This document shows, piece by piece, positions 46,833 through 55,077 of a stretch of DNA of 64,000 nucleotides (positions within the stretch are counted from its first letter, which is position 1; the number at the start of each line of letters is the position of its first letter). Source of the DNA: Caviibacter sp963550915. Lineage in GTDB: Bacteria > Fusobacteriota > Fusobacteriia > Fusobacteriales > Leptotrichiaceae. The stretch covers positions 1 through 64,000 of the forward strand of contig CAUVEB010000005.1 of NCBI GenBank assembly GCA_963550915.1, read 5' to 3'. The translations under genes were made by a program, and so were the position numbers. The notes under the pieces are model-generated. The model was not told the origin of the DNA and searched no databases. It saw nothing but the letters and a program-made list of their open reading frames with translations.

Positions 46833-48047
46833 TTATATTTTCATAGTTTCTTTTACTTTATATAGTGATTCTATAAGTCTATCTATATCTTTTGATGTAT
46901 TGTAAATACTTATACTTATTCTACAAGTAGAATTTATACCCATATAATTTAAAAGTGGTGCACAACAATGTTGACCTGATCTTACAAACACCTTATATCT
47001 ATCTAAAATAAAAGAGGTGTCATGAGAATGTACTCCTTTTACATTAAATGAAATTACAGGAACTCTTTCAACATTAGTAAAATATAGTTCAACAAAATCA
47101 AGTTGCATAAGTCTAAATGTTAATTCTATCATTAAATTGTGTTCTATCTTCTTTATTCGTTCATAACTAATACTATTAATATAGTCAATTGCTTTTGAAA
47201 GACTTAGTATAGCAGGCGTATCAAGTGTCCCACCTTCAAATTTTTGTGGAACTTTAGCATATGTAGTACTTTGTTCATGCACATACTCTATCATATCTCC
47301 ACCATATAAAAAAGGAGGCATCATATCAAGTAATTCTTTTTTAGCGTATAAAACCCCTACTCCAAAAGCACTAAACATTTTATGACCTGAAAAAACAGCA
47401 AAATCAACATCCCATTTATCAAATTCATGTTTAAAATGTGCCATTGTTTGTGAACAATCAAGAAGTACTTTTGCATTTTTCTTATGTGATAAGTTTATTA
47501 TTTTTTCAAAATCTTGTAAAACTCCTGTTGCATTGACTGCAGAAGAAAGACAAACTAATTTTGTATTTTCATTTAACTTATATTTAAAATCTTCAATATC
47601 AAGTTGTCCATCTTTATCAAGATATATATATTTTAATCTTGCTTTTACTTTTTTTGAAACAAATTGCCAAGGAACTATATTGGCATGATGATTAGATACT
47701 GCAATCAAAATTTCATCTTTTTCATTTATAAAATTAAGACCATAACAATATGCAATAATATTTATTGCTTCAGTTGTATTTTTGGTGAAAATAACTTCAG
47801 CATCTTCACTTGCTCCAACAAATTCTTTTACTTTCGTTCTAGTATTTTCAATAATAGATTTACTCATAATTGAAAGTTCATATGAACCACGTCCTGCATT
47901 TGCATTAAAATTCCTATAATACTCATTTATACTATCTATTACTATACTAGGCTTTTGACTTGTTGCACTTGTATCTAAATATGTAAAATCTTCTTTTAAA
48001 AATATAGGGAAATCCTTTTTTAATTCATTACTTTCTTGATTTAACAC
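46833..48047 (-). CDS. sufS: Cysteine desulfurase SufS
   Basis: PLP enzyme that takes sulfur from cysteine for cluster assembly. 404 residues. The PLP lysine is in FSGHKMFSAFGVGVLY (about 223-238), and the active-site Cys loop is VRSGQHCCAPLL (about 357-368). It carries the SufS-type class II features. Followed by sufU after 14 bases. Confidence 0.96.
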   Translation of the reverse strand: MLNQESNELKKDFPIFLKEDFTYLDTSATSQKPSIVIDSINEYYRNFNANAGRGSYELSIMSKSIIENTRTKVKEFVGASEDAEVIFTKNTTEAINIIAYCYGLNFINEKDEILIAVSNHHANIVPWQFVSKKVKARLKYIYLDKDGQLDIEDFKYKLNENTKLVCLSSAVNATGVLQDFEKIINLSHKKNAKVLLDCSQTMAHFKHEFDKWDVDFAVFSGHKMFSAFGVGVLYAKKELLDMMPPFLYGGDMIEYVHEQSTTYAKVPQKFEGGTLDTPAILSLSKAIDYINSISYERIKKIEHNLMIELTFRLMQLDFVELYFTNVERVPVISFNVKGVHSHDTSFILDRYKVFVRSGQHCCAPLLNYMGINSTCRISISIYNTSKDIDRLIESLYKVKETMKI

Positions 48048-48058
48048 CTAAAATCACC

Positions 48059-49111
48059 TTATAACATTCTCTTATTTAATTCTATAAACATTTTTTCTTT
48101 TATATCTTCAATTTCAATTTTCTCAAAAATTGGTCTAAATGCAGATTCAACTATTATTTTCTTAGCTTCTTTTGCATTAAATCCTCTTGACATTAAGTAG
48201 AATAATCTATCTTCATCTACTTTACCAACTGATGCAGCGTGAGCTCCTAATACATCATCTTCATCACATAACATAGCTGGTATTGCGTGTATAGTTATAG
48301 TGTCATCTAATAATATTGAAAACTCTCCTTCACTTGCTTTTGATTTACTACAACCTTTATAAAAGTAGATATTACCTCTAAACACCTTATAACCATAGTC
48401 TTTAGTTGCTCCTCTACCTTCTATATTACCTATACCTGATTTACCATGGAAAAGTAGTGAATATTCATAATCTGCTTTTTTATGTTCATCAACTAAATAA
48501 GCAGGTAAGAATAACATATTAGCTCTATCTCCAATTAATCTTGATTTTGCAGCAACTGCATTAATTTTAGCACCTAATTCTAAGTCATAATACTCAACTA
48601 CACTATCATCGTAATTTAAAAAATCTGTTTGTGTAAAGTTTTTAGAATTTCCATTTAAATTTTGTAAATTTATTAATTCAAGATTTGAATTCTTTTTAGC
48701 ATTTACTCTTAAGTATCCATTGTGATATCCAAAACTATCATCAGCACTTTCATAATATATTAATATTTTTGCACTTGTATTTTCTTCCATATCTATTTCT
48801 ATACCGTTTATAAGGGTGTCGTTTACACTATCAAGCACATATTTTATAACTACCATTTCACTTATATTTTTAGTTATTTTAATATGCATTTTGTTATTTA
48901 TTCTTTGCATATTCTCTACTTCAAAATATTCTCCTAAACCTCTATAAGGTTCTGGTCTTAAAAGCTCTGGTGTATTTGTTATACTAAGACCTTCTTGTAC
49001 GGTATTTTGCATATGTATATTAGCAAGATCAAATTCTTTTTGTTTAATTTCATCTACAACTTGATAGTCCATTCTTTTCCAATATGGCTTTTTCATTTCT
49101 AAATAATTCAT
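48059..49111 (-). CDS. sufD: Fe-S cluster assembly protein SufD
   Basis: Partner of SufB and SufC in the SufBCD scaffold. 350 residues with the beta-helix core (GNIEGRGATKDYGYKVFRG) and the SufBD C-terminal signature DDVLGAHAASVGKVDEDRLFYLMSRG (about 282-307). Shorter than the usual ~420 residues, mainly at the N terminus. It begins eight bases after sufB. Confidence 0.93.
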   Translation of the reverse strand: MNYLEMKKPYWKRMDYQVVDEIKQKEFDLANIHMQNTVQEGLSITNTPELLRPEPYRGLGEYFEVENMQRINNKMHIKITKNISEMVVIKYVLDSVNDTLINGIEIDMEENTSAKILIYYESADDSFGYHNGYLRVNAKKNSNLELINLQNLNGNSKNFTQTDFLNYDDSVVEYYDLELGAKINAVAAKSRLIGDRANMLFLPAYLVDEHKKADYEYSLLFHGKSGIGNIEGRGATKDYGYKVFRGNIYFYKGCSKSKASEGEFSILLDDTITIHAIPAMLCDEDDVLGAHAASVGKVDEDRLFYLMSRGFNAKEAKKIIVESAFRPIFEKIEIEDIKEKMFIELNKRML

Positions 49112-49119
49112 AAATTCAC

Positions 49120-50535
49120 CTATCCTATTGTCCCTTCAAGTTCTATTTCAATAAGTCTATTAAGCTCTACTGCATATTCAAGTGGCAATTCTTTTGAAAT
49201 AGGCTCAACAAATCCCCTTATTATCATAGCTTTTGCTTCATCTGCTGTTAAACCTCTTTGCATTAAATAAAAAATTGCTTCATCTGATATTCTTCCTATT
49301 GTTGCTTCGTGTCCTATATCTATATCATCTGTATTTGCAACTATAGTTGGTATAGTATCTGATTTTGACATGTCATCTAACATTAGAGATTCACACTCTG
49401 CTGTTGCTTTTACTCTTTTTACTCCTGGTAAAACCTTAAGTAAACTTCTATATCCACACCAACCACCATTTTTTGAAATTGATTTTGCTTTTACTTTTGA
49501 GCTTGTATTAGAGGCTGCGTGTATAGTTTTACAACCTGTATCAAGATATTGACCCGCTGCTGCAAAAGTAACACCAGTATATTCACATCTTGAACGTTCA
49601 CCTTTTAGTATACTCATAGGATATAGCATTGAAACCTTTGAACCAAATGAACCTGAAATCCATTCAATTACGCTATCTTCGTCAACTATCGCTCTTTTTG
49701 TATTAAGATTATACATATTTCTTGACCAGTTTTCTATTGTTGAATATCTAAGTCTTGCTCTTTTACCTATGTATAACTCAACTGCTCCTGCATGTACTAC
49801 ATTTTTATTATATTTTGGTGCAGAACAACCTTCTATAAAGTGTATGTCTGCATCATCTTCAACTATAATTATTGTATGTTCATATTGTCCAGCTTCAGGT
49901 GCATTAAGTCTAAAATATGACTGTATAGGTTTTTCTACCTTAACACCCTTAGGGACGTATAAAAATGTACCTCCAGACCAAACTGCAGCATGTAAGGCAC
50001 TAAATTTATGATCATCTATTTTAATAAGTTGCATAAAATATTTCTTAACTATATCAGGATATTTTTTTACTGCTGTTTCAATGTCAGTGTATATAATACC
50101 TTGTTCTTCTAGTTCTTTAGTTAATTTATGATAAACTACTGATGAATCATATTGAGCTCCAACACCACCAAGTGATTTTTTCTCAGCCTCTGGTATACCT
50201 AATCTATCAAATGTATTTTTTATATACGAAGGAACATCATCCCAACTATCTGACATTTTTTTTGCATTAGGTTCAAGATAGTTAATAATATCATCCATAT
50301 CTAAATCTGTTAAATCTGCACTCCAAGTAGGCATTGGTTTTGCATTGAAAACTCTAAGCCCCTCAAGTCTAATATCTAACATCCAATCTGGTTCATTCTT
50401 TTTTTCTGATATTTTTCTTACAACATCTTCATTTAGACCTTTTCCAGTTGTATAACCTGCGTCTACTTCGTCTTTTATGTCGTAAACTCCTCTTTTTATA
50501 TCGGCAACATAAGTTCTTCTTCTTTCTTGTTCCAT
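49120..50535 (-). CDS. sufB: Fe-S cluster assembly protein SufB
   Basis: Central scaffold subunit on which the cluster is built. 471 residues. Conserved segments include SLGGVGAQYDSSVVYH, HAAVWSGGTFLYVPKGVKV, VHAGAVELY, and the C-terminal GHEATIGRISDEAIFYLMQRGL. The Cys in CKTIHAASNTSSK is present. The order follows sufC after 12 bases. Confidence 0.97.
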   Translation of the reverse strand: MEQERRRTYVADIKRGVYDIKDEVDAGYTTGKGLNEDVVRKISEKKNEPDWMLDIRLEGLRVFNAKPMPTWSADLTDLDMDDIINYLEPNAKKMSDSWDDVPSYIKNTFDRLGIPEAEKKSLGGVGAQYDSSVVYHKLTKELEEQGIIYTDIETAVKKYPDIVKKYFMQLIKIDDHKFSALHAAVWSGGTFLYVPKGVKVEKPIQSYFRLNAPEAGQYEHTIIIVEDDADIHFIEGCSAPKYNKNVVHAGAVELYIGKRARLRYSTIENWSRNMYNLNTKRAIVDEDSVIEWISGSFGSKVSMLYPMSILKGERSRCEYTGVTFAAAGQYLDTGCKTIHAASNTSSKVKAKSISKNGGWCGYRSLLKVLPGVKRVKATAECESLMLDDMSKSDTIPTIVANTDDIDIGHEATIGRISDEAIFYLMQRGLTADEAKAMIIRGFVEPISKELPLEYAVELNRLIEIELEGTIG

Positions 50536-50547
50536 AATATTACCTTT

Positions 50548-51282
50548 CTACTTTTTAAATTCTTCAAATCCATTTTGTTCAATAAATTCTATTAATTCTT
50601 TACCACCACTTTTAACAATTTTACCGTCTACTAAAATATGAACAAAATCTGGTTGTAAATATTCTAAGACCTTGTCATAGTGTGTAATTATTATCATAGA
50701 AGAGTCATCTCTTTTTAATGTTCTAAGACCTTCAAATACTGTCTTTGTAGCATCTCTATCAAGACCTGAATCTGTTTCATCTAATATTGCTATTTTAGGT
50801 TCTAATATAGCCATTTGAAGTATTTCATTTTTTTTCTTTTCTCCACCTGAATATCCTACATTTAAGTGTCTATCACAATATGATGGATCTATATTTAATT
50901 TTTCCATAGTCTGTATTAAATATTTTTTAAATCTTGTAAAGTATTGTTTTTCACCAGTTACTGCTTCTTTTGCTGATCTTAAAAAATCTTCTAATGTAAG
51001 TCCTGGTATTTCTTCTGGGTATTGAAATGATAGGAATATACCTGCTCTTGCTCTTGCATCAACGCTTAATTCTGATATATCTTCTCCATCAAGTAACATT
51101 TCACCTTTTGTAACTTCATAGTTAGGATGTCCAACTAATACGCTTGCAAGTGTTGATTTACCTGCTCCATTCGGTCCCATTATTACGTGTATTTCTCCAC
51201 GATTAATCTCTAAATTTATTCCTTTTAATATCTTTTTATCTTCAACTCCAGCATGCAAGTCTTTTATATCTAATAACTTCAT
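50548..51282 (-). CDS. sufC: Fe-S cluster assembly ATPase SufC
   Basis: ABC-type ATPase of the SufBCD complex. 244 residues. Walker A is GPNGAGKST, the signature is YSGGEKKKNE, and Walker B is IAILDETDSGLD. The ETDSGLD motif is diagnostic of SufC. It is the first gene of the suf operon. A consensus promoter lies about 40 bases upstream. Confidence 0.97.
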   Translation of the reverse strand: MKLLDIKDLHAGVEDKKILKGINLEINRGEIHVIMGPNGAGKSTLASVLVGHPNYEVTKGEMLLDGEDISELSVDARARAGIFLSFQYPEEIPGLTLEDFLRSAKEAVTGEKQYFTRFKKYLIQTMEKLNIDPSYCDRHLNVGYSGGEKKKNEILQMAILEPKIAILDETDSGLDRDATKTVFEGLRTLKRDDSSMIIITHYDKVLEYLQPDFVHILVDGKIVKSGGKELIEFIEQNGFEEFKK

Positions 51283-51317
51283 AATCCTAACTCCTTTATC
51301 TATTTGTAATCATTTCA

Positions 51318-51346
51318 ATTATATCTTTATATACTTTGATTGTCAA
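51318..51346 (-). promoter_or_regulatory. suf operon promoter
   Basis: Minus strand TTGACA (51341-51346), 17-base spacer, TATAAT (51318-51323). Both hexamers are perfect consensus. It lies 36 bases before the sufC ATG. Confidence 0.85.
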
Positions 51347-51430
51347 ATTTTTTATAATGTTTTAAACGGTCTTATATCTATTTTTTATTAGTAGATTTTT
51401 TTATTTCACTTAGTGTAACTTTTATATATT

Positions 51431-51467
51431 AAAAAGGCTACAATTAGCATTTGCTATTTGTAACCTT
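51431..51467 (-). terminator. Terminator of the sugar ATPase-LacI unit
   Basis: Minus-strand stem of 15 positions with two mismatch or G-U positions (51453-51467 with 51434-51448), then TTTTT. It begins four bases after the LacI-type gene stop. Confidence 0.85.
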
Positions 51468-51471
51468 ATTT

Positions 51472-52215
51472 TTAGTCAATATTTGCCGGTATGACTATAT
51501 CTTTAATTTTCATATTCTTATCATCAATATTTTTTATTAGTAATTCAACTATTTTTTTTGAAATATACTGCTTATTTGTATTAACACTCTTTATTCCTAA
51601 CATTTTTGTAATGTCTGTATCTTCAAGGCAGATGATATTTTTTTCATTTTCTTTTAATGCCTGTTCACTATCTTGTATAATTTTATACCCTTTATATCTC
51701 TTATTAATATCTAAAATAGCATTATCATAATCAATATGTATAAAATTACAATTAAAGTCTGTAAAACTTTTATTAAATACAACAACAGGTATAGAAAATA
51801 TTTCAAAATATGTTTTTAAAACATCTATATCATTTTCTACTGAAACAAAAACTATACCATCGACACCTTTTGCCATTAAATTATCTAAAGAATTTAATAC
51901 TTTATCAGTATTATTACCAGTTTCAATGATAAATGATGTATACATATCATCATTTAATTCATTTACTATGTTCATTATAAGCTCTAGGTTATACCTTTTA
52001 TCAAGACTTGGAGTTAAAATTCCTATAGTTTTGATATTTATCTTATCTTCAATATCAATTTCAACATCTTTGTTATAGCTTAATTTACCAGCCATAGATA
52101 ATATCTTAAGCCTTGTTTTAGCAGATATTCTTGATGGTCTGTTATTTAAAACTAAACTTACTGTTGATGATGATAAATTTAATTTTTTAGCAATATCTTT
52201 TACCTTAACACTCAT
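51472..52215 (-). CDS. Short LacI-family transcriptional regulator
   Basis: DNA-binding repressor-like protein of 247 residues. Residues 1-50 are a LacI-type helix-turn-helix (VKDIAKKLNLSSSTVSLVLNNRPSRIS). A periplasmic-binding-like fold follows (IKTIGILTPS, GVDGIVFVS, PVVVFNKSF, IHIDYDNA), then the sequence passes within about 40 residues to a C-terminal block ending NMKIKDIVIPANID. Family members are about 330 residues, so about 80 residues of the effector domain are missing. No frameshift is seen. The ATG overlaps the stop of the ABC ATPase gene, so the two are coupled. Likely controls sugar uptake; effector unknown. Confidence 0.85.
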   Translation of the reverse strand: MSVKVKDIAKKLNLSSSTVSLVLNNRPSRISAKTRLKILSMAGKLSYNKDVEIDIEDKINIKTIGILTPSLDKRYNLELIMNIVNELNDDMYTSFIIETGNNTDKVLNSLDNLMAKGVDGIVFVSVENDIDVLKTYFEIFSIPVVVFNKSFTDFNCNFIHIDYDNAILDINKRYKGYKIIQDSEQALKENEKNIICLEDTDITKMLGIKSVNTNKQYISKKIVELLIKNIDDKNMKIKDIVIPANID

Positions 52216-53306
52216 TATAGGCTAATATTCTCCTCAGTTTCAATATCAAAAATATGACATTTTGTTGTATCAAAATTAAATTCACATTGTCCTGATTTCT
52301 TCATTTGATCTATACCTTCAACATTTATTCTTGAAGTCCATTGAGTATTTCCTAAATTGAAGTAAATATATTCTTCATTACCCATTTGTTCAACTACGTT
52401 TATCTCTCCAACTATTCCAGATCCAACTGAAATTGATTCAGGTCTAATTCCAAATATTACTTCTTTACCTATATATGATCTAACTTTTTCTGCTTTTTCA
52501 TGTGCAAGTTCAATATCTACTCCACCTACATTTGCAAATACTTTACCGTCTTTTTCAACAAGAGTTGCATTTACTAAATTCATAGTAGGTGATCCTATAA
52601 ATCCTGCAACGAATTTATTAGCTGGTCTATGATATAGGTTTAAAGGTGTGTCTACTTGCATTATTCTACCAAATTTTAGAACTGTAATTCTATCTCCCAT
52701 AGTCATTGCTTCTACTTGGTCGTGTGTTACATATATCATAGTTGTTTTTAATTCTTTATGTAATTGTGTTATTCTAACACGCATTGATACTCTTAGTTTA
52801 GCATCAAGGTTTGATAATGGTTCGTCAAATAAGAAAACTTTAGGTTCTCTTACTATTGCACGTCCTAGTGCAACCCTTTGTCTTTGTCCTCCAGACATTT
52901 CTTTAGGTTTTCTTTCAAGAAGTTCTGTTATTTCTAATTTTTCTGCTGCTTCTCTTACTCTTTTATCTATTTCTTCTTTTGGAGTTTTTCTAAGTTTTAA
53001 ACCAAAAGCCATATTTTCATAAACAGTCATATGTGGGTATAGTGCATAATTTTGGAACACCATAGCTATACCTCTATCTTTAGGAGGTATATCATTTACT
53101 AATTGATCTCCTATATATATTTCTCCACCAGTTATTTCTTCAAGTCCTGCTATCATACGTAATGTAGTTGATTTAGCACAACCAGATGGTCCTACGAAAA
53201 CCATAAATTCCCCATCTTTTATTTCTAAATTAATTCCATGAACTGCTTTAAATCCATTTGGATATTGTTTTTCAACATTTTTTAATATAACTTCTGCCAA
53301 CTTCAT
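52215..53306 (-). CDS. Sugar ABC transporter ATPase, MsmK/UgpC type
   Basis: Shared ATPase for carbohydrate ABC importers, about 363 residues. Walker A is GPSGCAKST (about 37-45; the usual second Gly is Ala), the signature is MSGGQRQRVAL, Walker B is VFLFDEP, and a TOBE domain follows (residues about 230-360). Family members with the same regulatory domain serve several importers. Starts at ATG 53309 or 53306, or TTG 53300 (MAEVILKNVEKQ), are all possible; 53306 is used. No permease or binding-protein gene is nearby. Confidence 0.9.
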   Translation of the reverse strand: MKLAEVILKNVEKQYPNGFKAVHGINLEIKDGEFMVFVGPSGCAKSTTLRMIAGLEEITGGEIYIGDQLVNDIPPKDRGIAMVFQNYALYPHMTVYENMAFGLKLRKTPKEEIDKRVREAAEKLEITELLERKPKEMSGGQRQRVALGRAIVREPKVFLFDEPLSNLDAKLRVSMRVRITQLHKELKTTMIYVTHDQVEAMTMGDRITVLKFGRIMQVDTPLNLYHRPANKFVAGFIGSPTMNLVNATLVEKDGKVFANVGGVDIELAHEKAEKVRSYIGKEVIFGIRPESISVGSGIVGEINVVEQMGNEEYIYFNLGNTQWTSRINVEGIDQMKKSGQCEFNFDTTKCHIFDIETEENISL

Positions 53307-53372
53307 CATCCTTTCAACAATTTGCTAAATTATTTATCACACTTAAAGCATGATTTTACTTATTACAATGAT

Positions 53373-53400
53373 AGTATACCTCATTTTTTTAAAAATGCAA
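53373..53400 (-). promoter_or_regulatory. Promoter of the sugar ATPase-LacI unit
   Basis: Minus strand TTGCAT (53395-53400), 16-base spacer, TATACT (53373-53378). No LacI-type palindrome with central CG was seen around it. Confidence 0.5.
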
Positions 53401-53439
53401 AAAAATTTATCAAAAAAATATATATTTTTTTAAAAATGC

Positions 53440-53468
53440 TTGACTTTTTAAATTAAAGGTTGTATTAT
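53440..53468 (+). promoter_or_regulatory. hrcA-grpE-dnaK-dnaJ promoter
   Basis: TTGACT (53440-53445), 17-base spacer, TATTAT (53463-53468), with the CIRCE element directly downstream. Confidence 0.85.
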
Positions 53469-53472
53469 ATAT

Positions 53473-53499
53473 TTAGCACTAAAGGTTTAAGAGTGCTAA
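53473..53499 (+). promoter_or_regulatory. CIRCE operator (HrcA binding site)
   Basis: TTAGCACTA (53473-53481), nine-base spacer, GAGTGCTAA (53491-53499). This matches the CIRCE consensus with one mismatch in the left arm. It overlaps the expected transcription start of the operon it controls, so HrcA autoregulates and represses the chaperone genes. Confidence 0.95.
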
Positions 53500-53518
53500 C
53501 AATAGAGAAGGTGATGCT

Positions 53519-54523
53519 ATGAACGAAAGAGAAAGGCAGATTCTATATACTATAATATCACACTATATAGAAACTGGTGAAAGTGTTGGTTCAAGAACCA
53601 TAGAAAAAAAATATGATATTGGTATATCATCAGCTACTATTAGAAATGCAATGGCAGATTTAGAAGATAAAGGTTTAATTTCAAAGACGCATACATCTTC
53701 TGGTCGTATTCCAACTTGTGAAGGTTACAAGGTATATGTTGATAATATATTAAATGAAGAATTTATGGATTATTCTAAAAATATAGATGTAAATTCATAC
53801 GTTAAACTAAAAAGTGAGCAAGTAGGAAATATTATTGAAAATGTGACTCAAATGTTGTCAAAACTAAGTGGAAACACTACAGCATCATTAGAGCCGTCAA
53901 ATGAAAACCATAAGCTAAAAAAAGTTGAACTTATTTTCATAGATAGCAAAAGAGCATTTGTAGTTGCTGTTACTGATATGAATATTATAAAAACAGCTAA
54001 TTTACAGCTATATAACTATATTGATGAAGTAATACTTAAAAAAGTTAGTTCATATATTAATGAGATGATTTTAGATAAAAATGAAGAATATACATTAACT
54101 CATCTTAAAACTTTTTTAGAAAAAATCGGTGAACTAAATAATGGTCTATCACATGAAAACGATACAAAACTACATATAAGCAATGAAACAAGTTTACTAC
54201 TTAATTCAAATGATGTATTTGAAACTATAAGGATTTTAGAAGATAAAGCTGACATTAAAAACTTATTAAAAGATATAGTAAACGAAAAAGAATATACTCC
54301 TTATGAAGTAAATGTATTGTTTGGTGATGAAACAAATAACCCTAAATTTAAAGATTTCACTTTTCTATTTTCAATATATGAATACGCAGGTGAAAGAGGG
54401 ATACTTTGTATAATAGGTCCATATAGAATGAATTATAAAAAGAATATAAACTTATTATGTTATATTAATGAAATTTTAAAACAGGCACTTAATAAAACAG
54501 TTTCACTTAAGTTGCTTAGTTAA
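53519..54523 (+). CDS. hrcA: Heat-inducible transcription repressor HrcA
   Basis: Represses class I heat-shock genes through CIRCE. 334 residues. The N-terminal winged helix is typical: LYTIISHYIETGESVGSRT (about 8-26), then ISSATIRNAMADLEDKG. The C-terminal domain is longer than the HTH and includes ERGILCIIGPYRMNYKK. AAGGTGAT precedes the ATG. First gene of the chaperone operon. Confidence 0.95.
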   Translation: MNERERQILYTIISHYIETGESVGSRTIEKKYDIGISSATIRNAMADLEDKGLISKTHTSSGRIPTCEGYKVYVDNILNEEFMDYSKNIDVNSYVKLKSEQVGNIIENVTQMLSKLSGNTTASLEPSNENHKLKKVELIFIDSKRAFVVAVTDMNIIKTANLQLYNYIDEVILKKVSSYINEMILDKNEEYTLTHLKTFLEKIGELNNGLSHENDTKLHISNETSLLLNSNDVFETIRILEDKADIKNLLKDIVNEKEYTPYEVNVLFGDETNNPKFKDFTFLFSIYEYAGERGILCIIGPYRMNYKKNINLLCYINEILKQALNKTVSLKLLS

Positions 54524-54540
54524 TGTTGGGAGGATTGAGA

Positions 54541-55065
54541 ATGGAAAAAGAGATAGAACAGGAAATAAAAGAAGAGCAAATTAATGAAAATGTAACTTCT
54601 GAGATAGACTTAAATGAAAAAATAAGCTCTCTTGAAAAAGAAGTAAATGACTGGAAATCAGCTTATGCTATTAAACTTGCTGACTTTCAAAATTATACAA
54701 AAAGAAAAGATAAAGAATTTGAAGATTTTAAAAAATATGCTTGTGAAAATTTAATAATAAAACTTCTTGAAACAGTTGATACTCTAACTTTAGCAAAGCA
54801 AAGTGCAGATAGTGCAAATGACTTTAATGCTCTTTCAAGTGGTATTGAAATGATAATAAACAATATGAAAACAGTACTTGAAGAAGAAGGCGTTGAAGAG
54901 ATTAAAACAGAAAATGAAAAATATGATCCATATGTTCATTATGCAGTAGCAACTGATAGTATAGAAGATAAAGAAGATAATATTATTACAGATGTTTTAC
55001 AAAAAGGATATAAATTAAAAGGAAAAGTAATTAGACCTAGTATGGTTAAAATAAATAAAAAATAG
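54541..55065 (+). CDS. grpE: Nucleotide exchange factor GrpE
   Basis: ADP-release factor for DnaK, 174 residues from ATG 54541 (GGGAGG upstream; the frame extends to 54523 but lacks an SD there). The N-terminal half is an acidic coiled coil. The C-terminal beta domain contains YDPYVHYAVATDS and the GYKLKGKVIRPSMV signature. The gene lies between hrcA and dnaK. Confidence 0.95.
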   Translation: MEKEIEQEIKEEQINENVTSEIDLNEKISSLEKEVNDWKSAYAIKLADFQNYTKRKDKEFEDFKKYACENLIIKLLETVDTLTLAKQSADSANDFNALSSGIEMIINNMKTVLEEEGVEEIKTENEKYDPYVHYAVATDSIEDKEDNIITDVLQKGYKLKGKVIRPSMVKINKK

Positions 55066-55077
55066 GAGTGATTAAAT

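Noticed and set aside
53310..53372. LacI operator near the sugar ATPase promoter
   Set aside because: No palindrome with the typical central CG could be found by eye.
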